A DNA stretch of 6,262 nt from Pseudomonadota bacterium (lineage in GTDB: Bacteria > Pseudomonadota > Gammaproteobacteria > Burkholderiales > Burkholderiaceae_C). The translations under genes and the position numbers were made by a program. Positions 1 to 5,554 of this stretch are shown here, piece after piece; positions within the stretch are counted from its first letter, which is position 1, and the number at the start of each line of letters is the position of its first letter. The notes beneath the pieces are model-generated. The model was not told the origin of the DNA, searched no databases, and was given only the letters and a program-made list of their open reading frames with translations. Location of the stretch: the NCBI GenBank assembly GCA_023422975.1, contig JAFAGF010000225.1, positions 1 through 6,262 of the forward strand. The letters are read 5' to 3'.

Positions 1-210
1 CGCGCCAAGCAAGTGCTCAAGGCCAAGGGCGTTGAGCAGATTGAAGAAATCCGCATTGACAGCGATGCAGCAGCCCGCACGCAGATGATGGAAATCACCG
101 GTCGCCGTACCGTGCCCCAGATTTTCATTGGTGACACCCACGTGGGTGGCCACGATGACCTGGTGGCTTTGGATGCCAAGGGCGAGTTGCTACCCCTGCT
201 CAACGCCTGA
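1..210 (+). CDS. grxC: Glutaredoxin 3, C-terminal part (5' end outside window)
   Basis: The frame is open from base 1 and ends with TGA at 208-210, leaving 69 codons of a protein that is usually about 85 residues. What remains is the second half of a thioredoxin fold. It includes the cis-proline motif TVPQIFI (the Pro contacts bound glutathione) and the GG motif in HVGGHDDL that closes the glutathione site, followed by a short C-terminal helix ending LLPLLNA. The N-terminal strand with the CPYC or CxxC redox centre lies upstream of the window, so the active site itself is not seen. Family role: a small cytoplasmic glutathione-dependent disulfide reductase that reduces protein disulfides and mixed disulfides. 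The neighbour secB supports the call, since grxC-secB is a common proteobacterial pair. An intrinsic terminator lies 50 bases downstream of the stop. Confidence 0.93.
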   Translation, partial: RAKQVLKAKGVEQIEEIRIDSDAAARTQMMEITGRRTVPQIFIGDTHVGGHDDLVALDAKGELLPLLNA

Positions 211-218
211 GCGGATTA

Positions 219-247
219 TTTCAATGTAGGCCGTGTGCCTGCATAAT
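219..247 (+). promoter_or_regulatory. Possible sigma-70 promoter for secB
   Basis: A -10-like CATAAT at 242-247 (5 of 6 to TATAAT) lies 17 bases downstream of a weak -35-like TTTCAA at 219-224 (3 of 6). A start near 254 would place the hairpin at 261-290 in the secB leader. The match is inferred by eye, and the -35 is poor. Confidence 0.3.
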
Positions 248-260
248 GACTGGCTTAAGT

Positions 261-297
261 GCCCGCTCTTGCAGCCACTGCAAAGCGGGCCTTTTTA
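261..297 (+). terminator. Rho-independent terminator after grxC
   Basis: The outer stem GCCCGCT/AGCGGGC (261-267 with 284-290) continues, after a single bulged C, into an inner stem TTGCAG/CTGCAA around a CCA loop. A T-run follows at 292-296. This is a long GC-rich stem with a U-tract on the + strand, 50 bases after the grxC stop and 34 bases before the secB start. Confidence 0.9.
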
Positions 298-330
298 TGA
301 ACGCAGCTTTGCGCAAGAAAGACTGACACC

Positions 331-786
331 ATGTCCGAACAAGCCACTCCCGTTTTCCAGATTCAACGTGTCTATCTGAAGGACCTGTCGCTGGAGCAAC
401 CCAATTCCCCCGCAATCTTGCTGCAGCAAGAGCAGCCCAATGTCGACATCCAGCTGGGCGTAGAAGCCACGCCCGTGGCTGAAGGCTTGTTTGAAGTGGC
501 CGTGACCGCCACCGTGCAAACCAAGATCGAAGACAAGACCTTGTTCTTGGTGGAAGCCAAGCAAGCCGGTATTTTTGAAATCCGCAACATTCCCGAAGAG
601 CAAATGGGTGGTGTGATTGGCGTGGCTTGCCCCCAGATCATTTACCCCTACCTGCGCGCCAGCGTGGCTGACATCGTCACCCGCGCGGGCTTCCCCCCTG
701 TGCACTTGGCGGAAATCAACTTCCAAGCCATGTACGAGCAGCAAAACGCTGCCGCTGCTGCACAGGCTGAAGGCACCGTGCAGTAA
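331..786 (+). CDS. secB: Protein-export chaperone SecB
   Basis: This 151-residue protein is typical in length and sequence for SecB. In the family it is a cytoplasmic homotetramer that holds preproteins unfolded and hands them to SecA at the SecYEG translocon. The start is fixed by the family N-terminus ([19 protein letters not shown], near residues 9-27), which forms the first beta strand and peptide-binding groove. Other family stretches are [23 protein letters not shown] (split here as VTATV then [11 protein letters not shown], near residues 58-80), then IPEEQ, then [32 protein letters not shown] (short landmarks: YPYLR near 106 and [12 protein letters not shown] near 120-131). The tail is Ala/Gln-rich, as is usual. 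The Shine-Dalgarno is weak (AAGAAAG at 315-321, nine bases before ATG). It sits between grxC and gpsA, the standard betaproteobacterial arrangement. A small 6-bp hairpin (797-811) and then a true terminator follow. Confidence 0.97.
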   Translation: MSEQATPVFQIQRVYLKDLSLEQPNSPAILLQQEQPNVDIQLGVEATPVAEGLFEVAVTATVQTKIEDKTLFLVEAKQAGIFEIRNIPEEQMGGVIGVACPQIIYPYLRASVADIVTRAGFPPVHLAEINFQAMYEQQNAAAAAQAEGTVQ

Positions 787-828
787 GGCACTGTCACACA
801 GGCAGCCTGTGGGCATGCTACAAAAGAG

Positions 829-853
829 GGTCCCGCGTGCGGGGCCTTTTTTT
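829..853 (+). terminator. Rho-independent terminator after secB
   Basis: GGTCCCGC (829-836) pairs with GCGGGGCC (839-846), allowing one G-T pair, and seven T residues follow at 847-853. It lies 42 bases after the secB stop and 45 bases before the gpsA ATG. It should separate secB from gpsA transcription unless readthrough occurs. Confidence 0.9.
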
Positions 854-884
854 ATGCTTTTTTGGCTGTTTGGCCAATATATAT

Positions 885-900
885 AAGCGCTAGAAGCTAT
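885..900 (+). repeat. Dispersed AAGCGCTAG-NN-GCTAT motif, copy 1
   Basis: AAGCGCTAGAAGCTAT matches 14 of 16 bases of the same-orientation copy at 1985-2000 downstream of gpsA. Its last two bases are the first two of the gpsA ATG. The motif resembles short intergenic repeats I recall from Comamonadaceae genomes. Its function is unknown. Confidence 0.5.
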
Positions 901-1915
901 GAATTTGATTGTGATTGGTGCCGGGGCTTGGGGCACGGCCTTGGCCATCGGGGCGGCGCGCCATACAGCGGGCCACCACGTCACGCTGTGGGCGCGCAAT
1001 GCGCAGCAGGTGGCAGAGATGCAAGCGGCGGGCAGCAACGCGCGCTATTTGCCGGGTATGGCCTTCCCGCAAGGCATGGCCGTGAGTGCGGCGCCGCTGG
1101 AGCAAGCCGTGCAGGGCATGGACCTCATCATCATTGCCACGCCCATGTCGGCCCTGCGCAGCACACTGCAAACATTGGCCGATGCCCGGGTGACCGTGCC
1201 CGTGGCTTGGCTGTGCAAAGGCTTTGAGGCAGTGCCAGCGGGCCAACAAGGCGTGGGCTTGATGCCGCACGAGGTATGCGCGCAGGTCGCACCGGGCTTG
1301 CTGGCCGGGGCATTGAGCGGGCCCAGCTTTGCGCAAGAAGTGGCCAAGGGCCAGCCCACGCTGCTGGTGGCGGCCAGCAAGCACCCAGCGGTGCGACAGG
1401 CCCTGCTGTCTGCCTTTCACACCGGGCCACTGCGCCTGTATGCCAATGAAGACATTGTGGGTGTGGAAGTGGGCGGCGCTGTCAAAAATGTGATGGCGAT
1501 TGCTGCCGGCCTGTGCGACGGGCTGGATCTGGGCCTGAATGCGCGTGCGGCCTTGCTCACCCGGGGGCTGGCGGAGATGACGCGCCTGGGTGTGGCGCTG
1601 GGTGCCAAGGCGGATACCTTCATGGGGCTGAGTGGTCTGGGCGATTTGATGCTGACTGCGACGGGCGATTTGTCGCGCAACCGCAAGGTGGGGCTGCTGC
1701 TGGCGCAAGGCATGACGCTGGCGCAGGCCGTTGACTCTCTGGGCCACGTGGCTGAAGGCGTGTACAGCGCCCGCACTGTGGTGCAGCGCGCGCAGGCCGT
1801 GGGTGTGGAGATGCCGATTGCCGCCACCGTGGTGGATTTGCTCGATGGCCGCATCAGCCCGCAAGACGCGGTGCAGCGCTTGATGGCGCGCGACCCGAAA
1901 AATGAAGCTCTATAA
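899..1915 (+). CDS. gpsA: NAD(P)-dependent glycerol-3-phosphate dehydrogenase
   Basis: This 338-residue cytoplasmic enzyme reduces dihydroxyacetone phosphate to sn-glycerol 3-phosphate, the backbone of membrane phospholipids. Visible motifs in order: Rossmann dinucleotide-binding [10 protein letters not shown] (7-16); WLCKGFE (104-110); [10 protein letters not shown] (140-149); [12 protein letters not shown] (193-204), containing the family catalytic lysine; [14 protein letters not shown] (214-227); [11 protein letters not shown] (243-253); and SRNRKVG (259-265). Length and order match the family, and nothing is missing. The start is well fixed because GAGAWG must begin within a few residues of the N-terminus. 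There is no proper Shine-Dalgarno: the only purine run, AGAAG (892-896), is two bases from the ATG, and only 45 bases separate the start from the preceding terminator. The stop lies in the loop of a 7-bp hairpin. The next gene is convergent. Confidence 0.97.
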   Translation: MNLIVIGAGAWGTALAIGAARHTAGHHVTLWARNAQQVAEMQAAGSNARYLPGMAFPQGMAVSAAPLEQAVQGMDLIIIATPMSALRSTLQTLADARVTVPVAWLCKGFEAVPAGQQGVGLMPHEVCAQVAPGLLAGALSGPSFAQEVAKGQPTLLVAASKHPAVRQALLSAFHTGPLRLYANEDIVGVEVGGAVKNVMAIAAGLCDGLDLGLNARAALLTRGLAEMTRLGVALGAKADTFMGLSGLGDLMLTATGDLSRNRKVGLLLAQGMTLAQAVDSLGHVAEGVYSARTVVQRAQAVGVEMPIAATVVDLLDGRISPQDAVQRLMARDPKNEAL

Positions 1916-1926
1916 AAAGTAGAGCT
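1906..1926. other. Perfect 7-bp inverted repeat over the gpsA stop codon
   Basis: AGCTCTA (1906-1912) and TAGAGCT (1920-1926) are exact inverted copies around a 7-base loop that holds the TAA stop (1913-1915). No T-run follows, so it is not a classical terminator. It may act as a 3'-end stabilising hairpin or simply be the edge of the adjoining repeat element. Confidence 0.5.
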
Positions 1927-2001
1927 GTTAGCGCACTGGTTTTCTATGTTTCGGATGGAAACATATGCGTAAATCAATAAATAAAAGCGCTAGCTGCTAT
2001 A
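1920..2001. repeat. MITE-like palindromic segment with degenerate terminal inverted repeats
   Basis: The left end TAGAGCTGTTAGCGC (1920-1934), reverse-complemented, matches the right end GCGCTAGCTGCTATA (1987-2001) at 12 of 15 bases, bounding about 82 bp. Between them is an independent 8-bp perfect hairpin, TATGTTTC/GAAACATA (1945-1952 with 1958-1965), and AT-rich sequence. It has no coding potential. It fills most of the gap between the convergent gpsA and receptor genes. The right end carries copy 2 of the AAGCGCTAG-NN-GCTAT motif (1985-2000). No target-site duplication was identified, so mobility is inference only. Confidence 0.45.
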
Positions 2002-2026
2002 AAAAAAGGGGGCTCATGCCCCCTTT
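2001..2026 (-). terminator. Rho-independent terminator of the TonB-dependent receptor gene
   Basis: Read on the - strand, AAAGGGGGC/GCCCCCTTT pairs perfectly (2005-2013 with 2018-2026) around a four-base loop and is followed by an uninterrupted T-run (A-run 2001-2007 on the + strand). It begins 46 bases past the receptor stop. On the + strand the tail is only TTTGCTGTTG, so it may stop gpsA transcripts weakly. A separate 7-bp inverted repeat, CGCCAGC/GCTGGCG (2041-2047 with 2055-2061), lies between the receptor stop and this terminator. Confidence 0.9.
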
Positions 2027-2071
2027 GCTGTTGTACCCAGCGCCAGCTGCCGTCGCTGGCGGTGCGTTGGT

Positions 2072-4135
2072 TTAGAACTGTGCGTTGACGCCCACCCACA
2101 GGCGGCGGCCTTCGTCCACGATCCAGTTGCCTTGCAGCGTGCTGCGCGCGCGCTCATCGACGGGGACTTTGCGGTCGGTGGCATTGAGCAAGGCAAAGCG
2201 CAGTCCGACCTGCTTGGTGAGCGCGTAGTTGCCACCGATGTCCAGCGTTGCCGAGCTGCCGCGGGTGCGGGTGTTCATGGCGTAGTTGCGGTAGCCGGCG
2301 TAGCGGGCCTTGCCGCTGAAGTTCCAGCGCACATAGGTTTGCAAGTCGCTGCTGGCTTGCCAGTCCAGCTTGGCGTGGAGCATGTGCTTGGGCGTGCGCT
2401 CCAAAGGATGTCCGTCCAGCGAGCTGCCGTCGTAGGCCGTCTCCGAGCCGCCCTGACGTTTGGACTGGGTGTAGGTGTAGTTGGCATCCAGATTCACCGT
2501 GCGGGTAAGTGGCATTTTGATGCCCAGTTCCAAGCCGCGGATATTGACCTTGTCGACGTTGTCGTAGATGTAGATGTTGTTGCGGCCGTTGGGGTCCAAC
2601 GGGTCTCTGACGCCTGTGTCAAAGCTGACCACCTTGTTGCGGAAGTTGGTGTTGTAGACGGTGGCGGTCAGCAGGTGCGATGGCGCCCATTCGTAGCTCA
2701 AGCCGAACTCTTGGGTGACGCTGGTCTCTGGCTTTAAATCAGGGTTGCCGCACAGCGTGCCCGGCTGGTTGGTGGGGCCACCGCTGCTCATGCAGTACTG
2801 CGCGCTGCTTTGGCGGATGGTGGGGGCCTTAAACCCGGTGGTCACGCCGCCGCGCAGCGTCAATGCATCAGAGGCTTGGTAGACCGCATACAAGCGGGGC
2901 GAGAGGTGGGTGCCGGAGCGCTCATCGTCATCAAAACGCACGCCACCGGTGAGGGTCAGCTGATCGGTCAGCAGCCAGTCGTCTTCCAGAAACAGTGCGT
3001 AATTGGTCAGAGAGATTTTTTCGGGGTTGACGGGGTGGCCAGACTGCACACCGGTTTCGATGCGAATCCCGCCGAGTTGGCTGCGGATGGCTTGTCCGCC
3101 CAGTCGTACCACATGCTTGTCAAACGGCAGGGTCAGGCTGGCATCCAGCGTGGTGTTGGTCACGGTGCGGGTGGGCGTGGTCAGGCTGTTGCTCTCATGT
3201 TCTGCTTCTTCGGTGTACAGCGCAACCTTGGAGTTACCAAAGCTCCAGCGGCCGGTATGGCTGATGCCGTAGTTGGTGCGTGCGTGCTTGGTTTGTACGA
3301 GGGGTGAAACTCGTGGGCCGGGTGCGGTAGAGCGTCCGGCGGTGACGTCGGTTTCCAGGCGCTCTGTGCCGGCATCCAGCACCACTTCTTGGCGGCTGTC
3401 GGGGCGCAGGGTCAGCTTGGCACCCAGCCGGTGTTGGTCTTGCCCGTTGGCACCGTTGATGGTGCTGTAGTAGTTGCCAGCTTCCGTGCGGTTGCGGGCC
3501 ATGCCTGAAATTTGCAGGCCCAGCATGTCGCCATGAATGGGGCCACCCAGCCAGAACTCTCCGTCTCGGGAGTTGCCAAAGTCCTTATCGCTTTGCAGGG
3601 TGGTCGATGCAGCGAGGTTGCCGCTCCAGGTCTTGGGTGCTTTTTTGGTGATGATGTTGATCACACCGCCCATTGCCTCGGAGCCATACAGCGATGACAT
3701 CGGGCCGCGCACGACTTCAATACGCTCAATCGCTGACAACGGTGGTAGTTGGTAAGCCTGTACGCCGCCGGTGCCACGGTTCATGGTCTCGCGCGTGTTT
3801 TGGCGCATGCCATCCACCAAAATCAAGGTGTAGTCACCGGGCAGGCCACGAATCGAGATGTCGGAGGTGTTGTTGGTGTCACCCACGACCGAAACGCCTT
3901 CGACATGTTTGACAGCATCCGCCACCGATTGGTAATTGCCTTTTTGCAAGTCCTCTTGCGTCAGCACGCTGATCGATGCGGGGGCTTCTTTGATGGATTG
4001 TTGGGCACCACTGGCAGTGACCACCACGGTATCCATTTGCGTTTGGGCGAAAGCGGCAGAGCAGGTCATCAGGCTTGCAAGTGCAAGGGCGTGCAGCGGT
4101 ACCGAGAGGGCAACCGATCGGCAAGATGTGTTCAT
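2072..4135 (-). CDS. TonB-dependent outer-membrane receptor, catecholate-siderophore type (CirA/FepA/IrgA-like)
   Basis: This 687-residue protein is full-length for the family. Residues 1-30 form a signal peptide (hydrophobic stretch, then SAAFA before Gln31). A TonB box, DTVVVTA, follows at about 35-41. The plug domain (about 48-165) carries SIRGLPGDYTLILVDGMRQ and the hallmark RIEVVRGPMSSLYGSEAMGG (138-157). The rest is a 22-strand-type beta barrel with NPDLKPET (464-471), and it ends in an aromatic residue (NAQF), as outer-membrane barrels do. Family role: energy-dependent import of ferric siderophore across the outer membrane using TonB-ExbBD. The plug resembles catecholate receptors, but the ligand cannot be read from sequence. 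A predicted extracellular loop has two cysteines (448 and 462). The frame stays open upstream to a TTG at 4264, but that start would bury the signal peptide, so ATG 4135 is chosen although no clear Shine-Dalgarno precedes it. A Fur box and inverted repeats lie upstream. Confidence 0.95.
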   Translation of the reverse strand: MNTSCRSVALSVPLHALALASLMTCSAAFAQTQMDTVVVTASGAQQSIKEAPASISVLTQEDLQKGNYQSVADAVKHVEGVSVVGDTNNTSDISIRGLPGDYTLILVDGMRQNTRETMNRGTGGVQAYQLPPLSAIERIEVVRGPMSSLYGSEAMGGVINIITKKAPKTWSGNLAASTTLQSDKDFGNSRDGEFWLGGPIHGDMLGLQISGMARNRTEAGNYYSTINGANGQDQHRLGAKLTLRPDSRQEVVLDAGTERLETDVTAGRSTAPGPRVSPLVQTKHARTNYGISHTGRWSFGNSKVALYTEEAEHESNSLTTPTRTVTNTTLDASLTLPFDKHVVRLGGQAIRSQLGGIRIETGVQSGHPVNPEKISLTNYALFLEDDWLLTDQLTLTGGVRFDDDERSGTHLSPRLYAVYQASDALTLRGGVTTGFKAPTIRQSSAQYCMSSGGPTNQPGTLCGNPDLKPETSVTQEFGLSYEWAPSHLLTATVYNTNFRNKVVSFDTGVRDPLDPNGRNNIYIYDNVDKVNIRGLELGIKMPLTRTVNLDANYTYTQSKRQGGSETAYDGSSLDGHPLERTPKHMLHAKLDWQASSDLQTYVRWNFSGKARYAGYRNYAMNTRTRGSSATLDIGGNYALTKQVGLRFALLNATDRKVPVDERARSTLQGNWIVDEGRRLWVGVNAQF

Positions 4136-4165
4136 AACAATCAATGGTGATGAGGCAAATGCTCG

Positions 4166-4181
4166 TGGCTTGTGCAAGCCA
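4166..4181 (-). other. Compact 7-bp palindrome in the receptor leader
   Basis: TGGCTTG (4166-4172) and CAAGCCA (4175-4181) are perfect inverted copies around a two-base centre. The palindrome lies 30-46 bases upstream of the receptor ATG. It could be a leader hairpin or an operator. No T-run follows, so it is not a terminator. Confidence 0.4.
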
Positions 4182-4223
4182 TGAACGCTAGAGACAGCCA
4201 AGGATTGGAGCAGTGGGCTTGCG

Positions 4224-4258
4224 CGCAATGGTTTGTGAAGCACGCACAAACCATTGCG
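4224..4258 (-). promoter_or_regulatory. Perfect 14-bp inverted repeat in the receptor upstream region
   Basis: CGCAATGGTTTGTG (4224-4237) and CACAAACCATTGCG (4245-4258) are exact inverted copies with a 7-base spacer. They sit 88-123 bases before the receptor ATG and two bases from the putative Fur box span. A further GCAAT (4261-4265) makes a third occurrence of the outer motif and a nested ATTGC-GAT-GCAAT palindrome (4253-4265). No T-run follows in the receptor direction, so an intrinsic terminator is unlikely. It is either an operator for a dimeric regulator or a strong 5'-leader stem. The symmetry is seen directly; the role is inferred. Confidence 0.6.
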
Positions 4259-4260
4259 AT

Positions 4261-4286
4261 GCAATCAATAATCATTCTTAATTGAT
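4261..4286 (-). promoter_or_regulatory. Putative Fur box upstream of the receptor gene
   Basis: The segment contains ATAATCATT (4268-4276), an exact nine-base match to the core of the Fur consensus GATAATGATAATCATTATC. The 19-base alignment at 4261-4279 gives 12 of 19 overall. It lies in the AT-rich part of the regulator-receptor gap, where an iron-regulated promoter would be expected. I could not identify convincing -35/-10 hexamers. Confidence 0.55.
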
Positions 4287-4338
4287 GTGTGCGGCGTGCT
4301 TGCACATGCGACGCAGCCGGTCAGTGTCTGAAAACAGC

Positions 4339-5349
4339 TTAAATCTTGCTGCGTACCAGCTTGGGGGTAATCCCAAAGTGGCGTTTGAAGGCCGTGGCAA
4401 AGTTCGCGGCGCTGGTGTAGCCGCTGGCGTGGGCCACTTCCAGCACGCTACAGCTGGTTTGTTCGAGCAAGGCCCGTGCATGTTCTAGGCGCTGGGTGCG
4501 CCGGTATTCGTCAATGCTGGCACCATAAATTTGTCGAAAATGGCGCTGCAGTGCGCTGGCACTCAGCCCCATATGGCGTGCCAAGTCGGATACCTGCGCA
4601 CCGCTGTCTTGCTGCGCGTCGATCATGGCTTTGAGTTTGGCCATGCGCAGGTGCCCTTGCAGGTGCAGCGCAGGGCGTGCATGGCTGTCGTTATCGGATG
4701 GCCGTGGTTGCAAGGCTTCATGCAATAACTCCAATGCACGGCTTTGCAACAACAAGGAGGCACTGTCTTGCTGCATCAAGTGAATGATTTGCTCGGCTAG
4801 CACCACGGCCCGTGAAGACGGACTCCACAACTGCGTGCACAAGTGCTGCCCCAGCACATCTTGCCAATGGGTATAGCCCGGCGTGTGTGCCAGCGATGCC
4901 AAGAAGCTGGGGTTCACACGCAAGCTGAGTTTGCGTTCGTATTTGCCGGTGCGCCACTGGCGCACAAAGGTTTCATGCTGGCAGGTGTGGATCAGCGCGC
5001 CACAAGCTTGTGGCTGTTTGGTACTGCCGCAAGCTGGTGACAGCTGTAAGACTTGAGAACCAAATGCCACATCCACACTGCCTTCGAGCAAGATCAGAAT
5101 GTGCAGCCCTTGATGGGCAAACGCGCTGCTGGTGAGTGTGCGCAGATCACAGCCTTCCACAGCGTGCAGCCAAATGTCCGGGTGAACCTGCAGTGCCTGG
5201 ATATGCCCATCCAGCAAAGCGTCTTGCGCGGTGATGCAGCCGTTGGAAAACTGTAAATGGCCAAATTCTGGGGCTTTGACAGTCCCCAAGCCTATCCACC
5301 GGGGTTGCTTGCGAGCTTGTGAGGACGGACTGGTGGACGAGCGCGGCAT
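4339..5349 (-). CDS. AraC-family transcriptional regulator, PchR-like
   Basis: This 336-residue protein (345 if TTG 5376 is used) ends in a typical AraC/XylS DNA-binding domain with two helix-turn-helix units. The first is VSDLARHMGLSASALQRHF (about 253-271) and the second SVLEVAHASGYTSAANFATA (about 301-320), followed by FKRHFGITP. The N-terminal half is an uncharacterised sensory region. It contains a cysteine cluster (C108, C116 and C123, ATG numbering) and the stretch RKLSLRVNPSFLAS common in PchR-like regulators. Known PchR proteins bind ferric siderophore in the cytoplasm and activate the cognate receptor gene. Here the next gene downstream, 203 bases away in the same direction, is a siderophore receptor, which supports that role. 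Neither candidate start has a good Shine-Dalgarno. ATG 5349 was preferred over TTG 5376 as the more usual codon. A Fur-like site lies just upstream. The ligand is unknown. Confidence 0.9.
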   Translation of the reverse strand: MPRSSTSPSSQARKQPRWIGLGTVKAPEFGHLQFSNGCITAQDALLDGHIQALQVHPDIWLHAVEGCDLRTLTSSAFAHQGLHILILLEGSVDVAFGSQVLQLSPACGSTKQPQACGALIHTCQHETFVRQWRTGKYERKLSLRVNPSFLASLAHTPGYTHWQDVLGQHLCTQLWSPSSRAVVLAEQIIHLMQQDSASLLLQSRALELLHEALQPRPSDNDSHARPALHLQGHLRMAKLKAMIDAQQDSGAQVSDLARHMGLSASALQRHFRQIYGASIDEYRRTQRLEHARALLEQTSCSVLEVAHASGYTSAANFATAFKRHFGITPKLVRSKI

Positions 5350-5381
5350 AGCAGCAAAAAGAGGAAGAAGTTTCAAATGGG

Positions 5382-5400
5382 AATAATTCTTATTATTGTC
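5382..5400 (-). promoter_or_regulatory. Putative Fur box upstream of the AraC-type regulator
   Basis: Read on the - strand, GACAATAATAAGAATTATT matches the 19-base Fur consensus GATAATGATAATCATTATC at 14 positions. It sits 33 bases upstream of the ATG start and 6 bases upstream of the alternative TTG, inside an AT-rich patch (5377-5420) that is the likely promoter. Binding here would make the regulator iron-repressed together with the receptor. Confidence 0.6.
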
Positions 5401-5494
5401 GCATTTTGTTTTAAAAATACATCACTCATCCATGACCTGTCCTTAGGCCGCCTCCAGAGGGGGCGCATCGGGTGCCGTGGTCTTTGGTGCTCAT

Positions 5495-5522
5495 AAAAAA
5501 AGAGCCTCCGAAGAGGCTCTTT
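5495..5522 (-). terminator. Rho-independent terminator of lysA
   Basis: On the - strand, AAAGAGCCTC and GAGGCTCTTT pair perfectly (5513-5522 with 5499-5508) around a TTCG loop, giving the stable C(UUCG)G tetraloop, and a seven-base T-run follows. It starts 33 bases past the lysA stop and insulates the regulator gene from lysA transcription. Between it and the Fur box (5401-5494) I see nothing else definable. Confidence 0.93.
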
Positions 5523-5554
5523 AGGGGGCAATGCACACTGCAACCAACCTGCGC

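Noticed and set aside
797..811. 6-bp hairpin CACAGG/CCTGTG after secB
   Set aside because: It is short and has no T-run. The genuine terminator is the stem at 829-846.
295..1038. 247-codon - strand frame across secB and the start of gpsA
   Set aside because: It spans two unrelated genes and a terminator on the opposite strand, which is not expected of a real gene.
890..1864. Long 324-codon open frame antisense to gpsA
   Set aside because: It is His/Arg/Gln-rich with no recognisable motif and lies entirely opposite a clear gpsA. It is a typical shadow frame in GC-rich DNA.
2132..2737. 201-codon + strand frame opposite the receptor gene
   Set aside because: It is Val/Ala/Gly-rich low-complexity translation that mirrors receptor codons, with no domain or ribosome binding site.
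4135..4264. TTG start at 4264 for the receptor
   Set aside because: It would place 43 residues ahead of a complete signal peptide and would overlap the inverted repeat and the edge of the Fur box.
4278..4338. Possible terminator after the AraC-type regulator
   Set aside because: Only short GTGC/GCAC-type pairings are seen and no T-run follows on the - strand, so the regulator may read through into the receptor leader.
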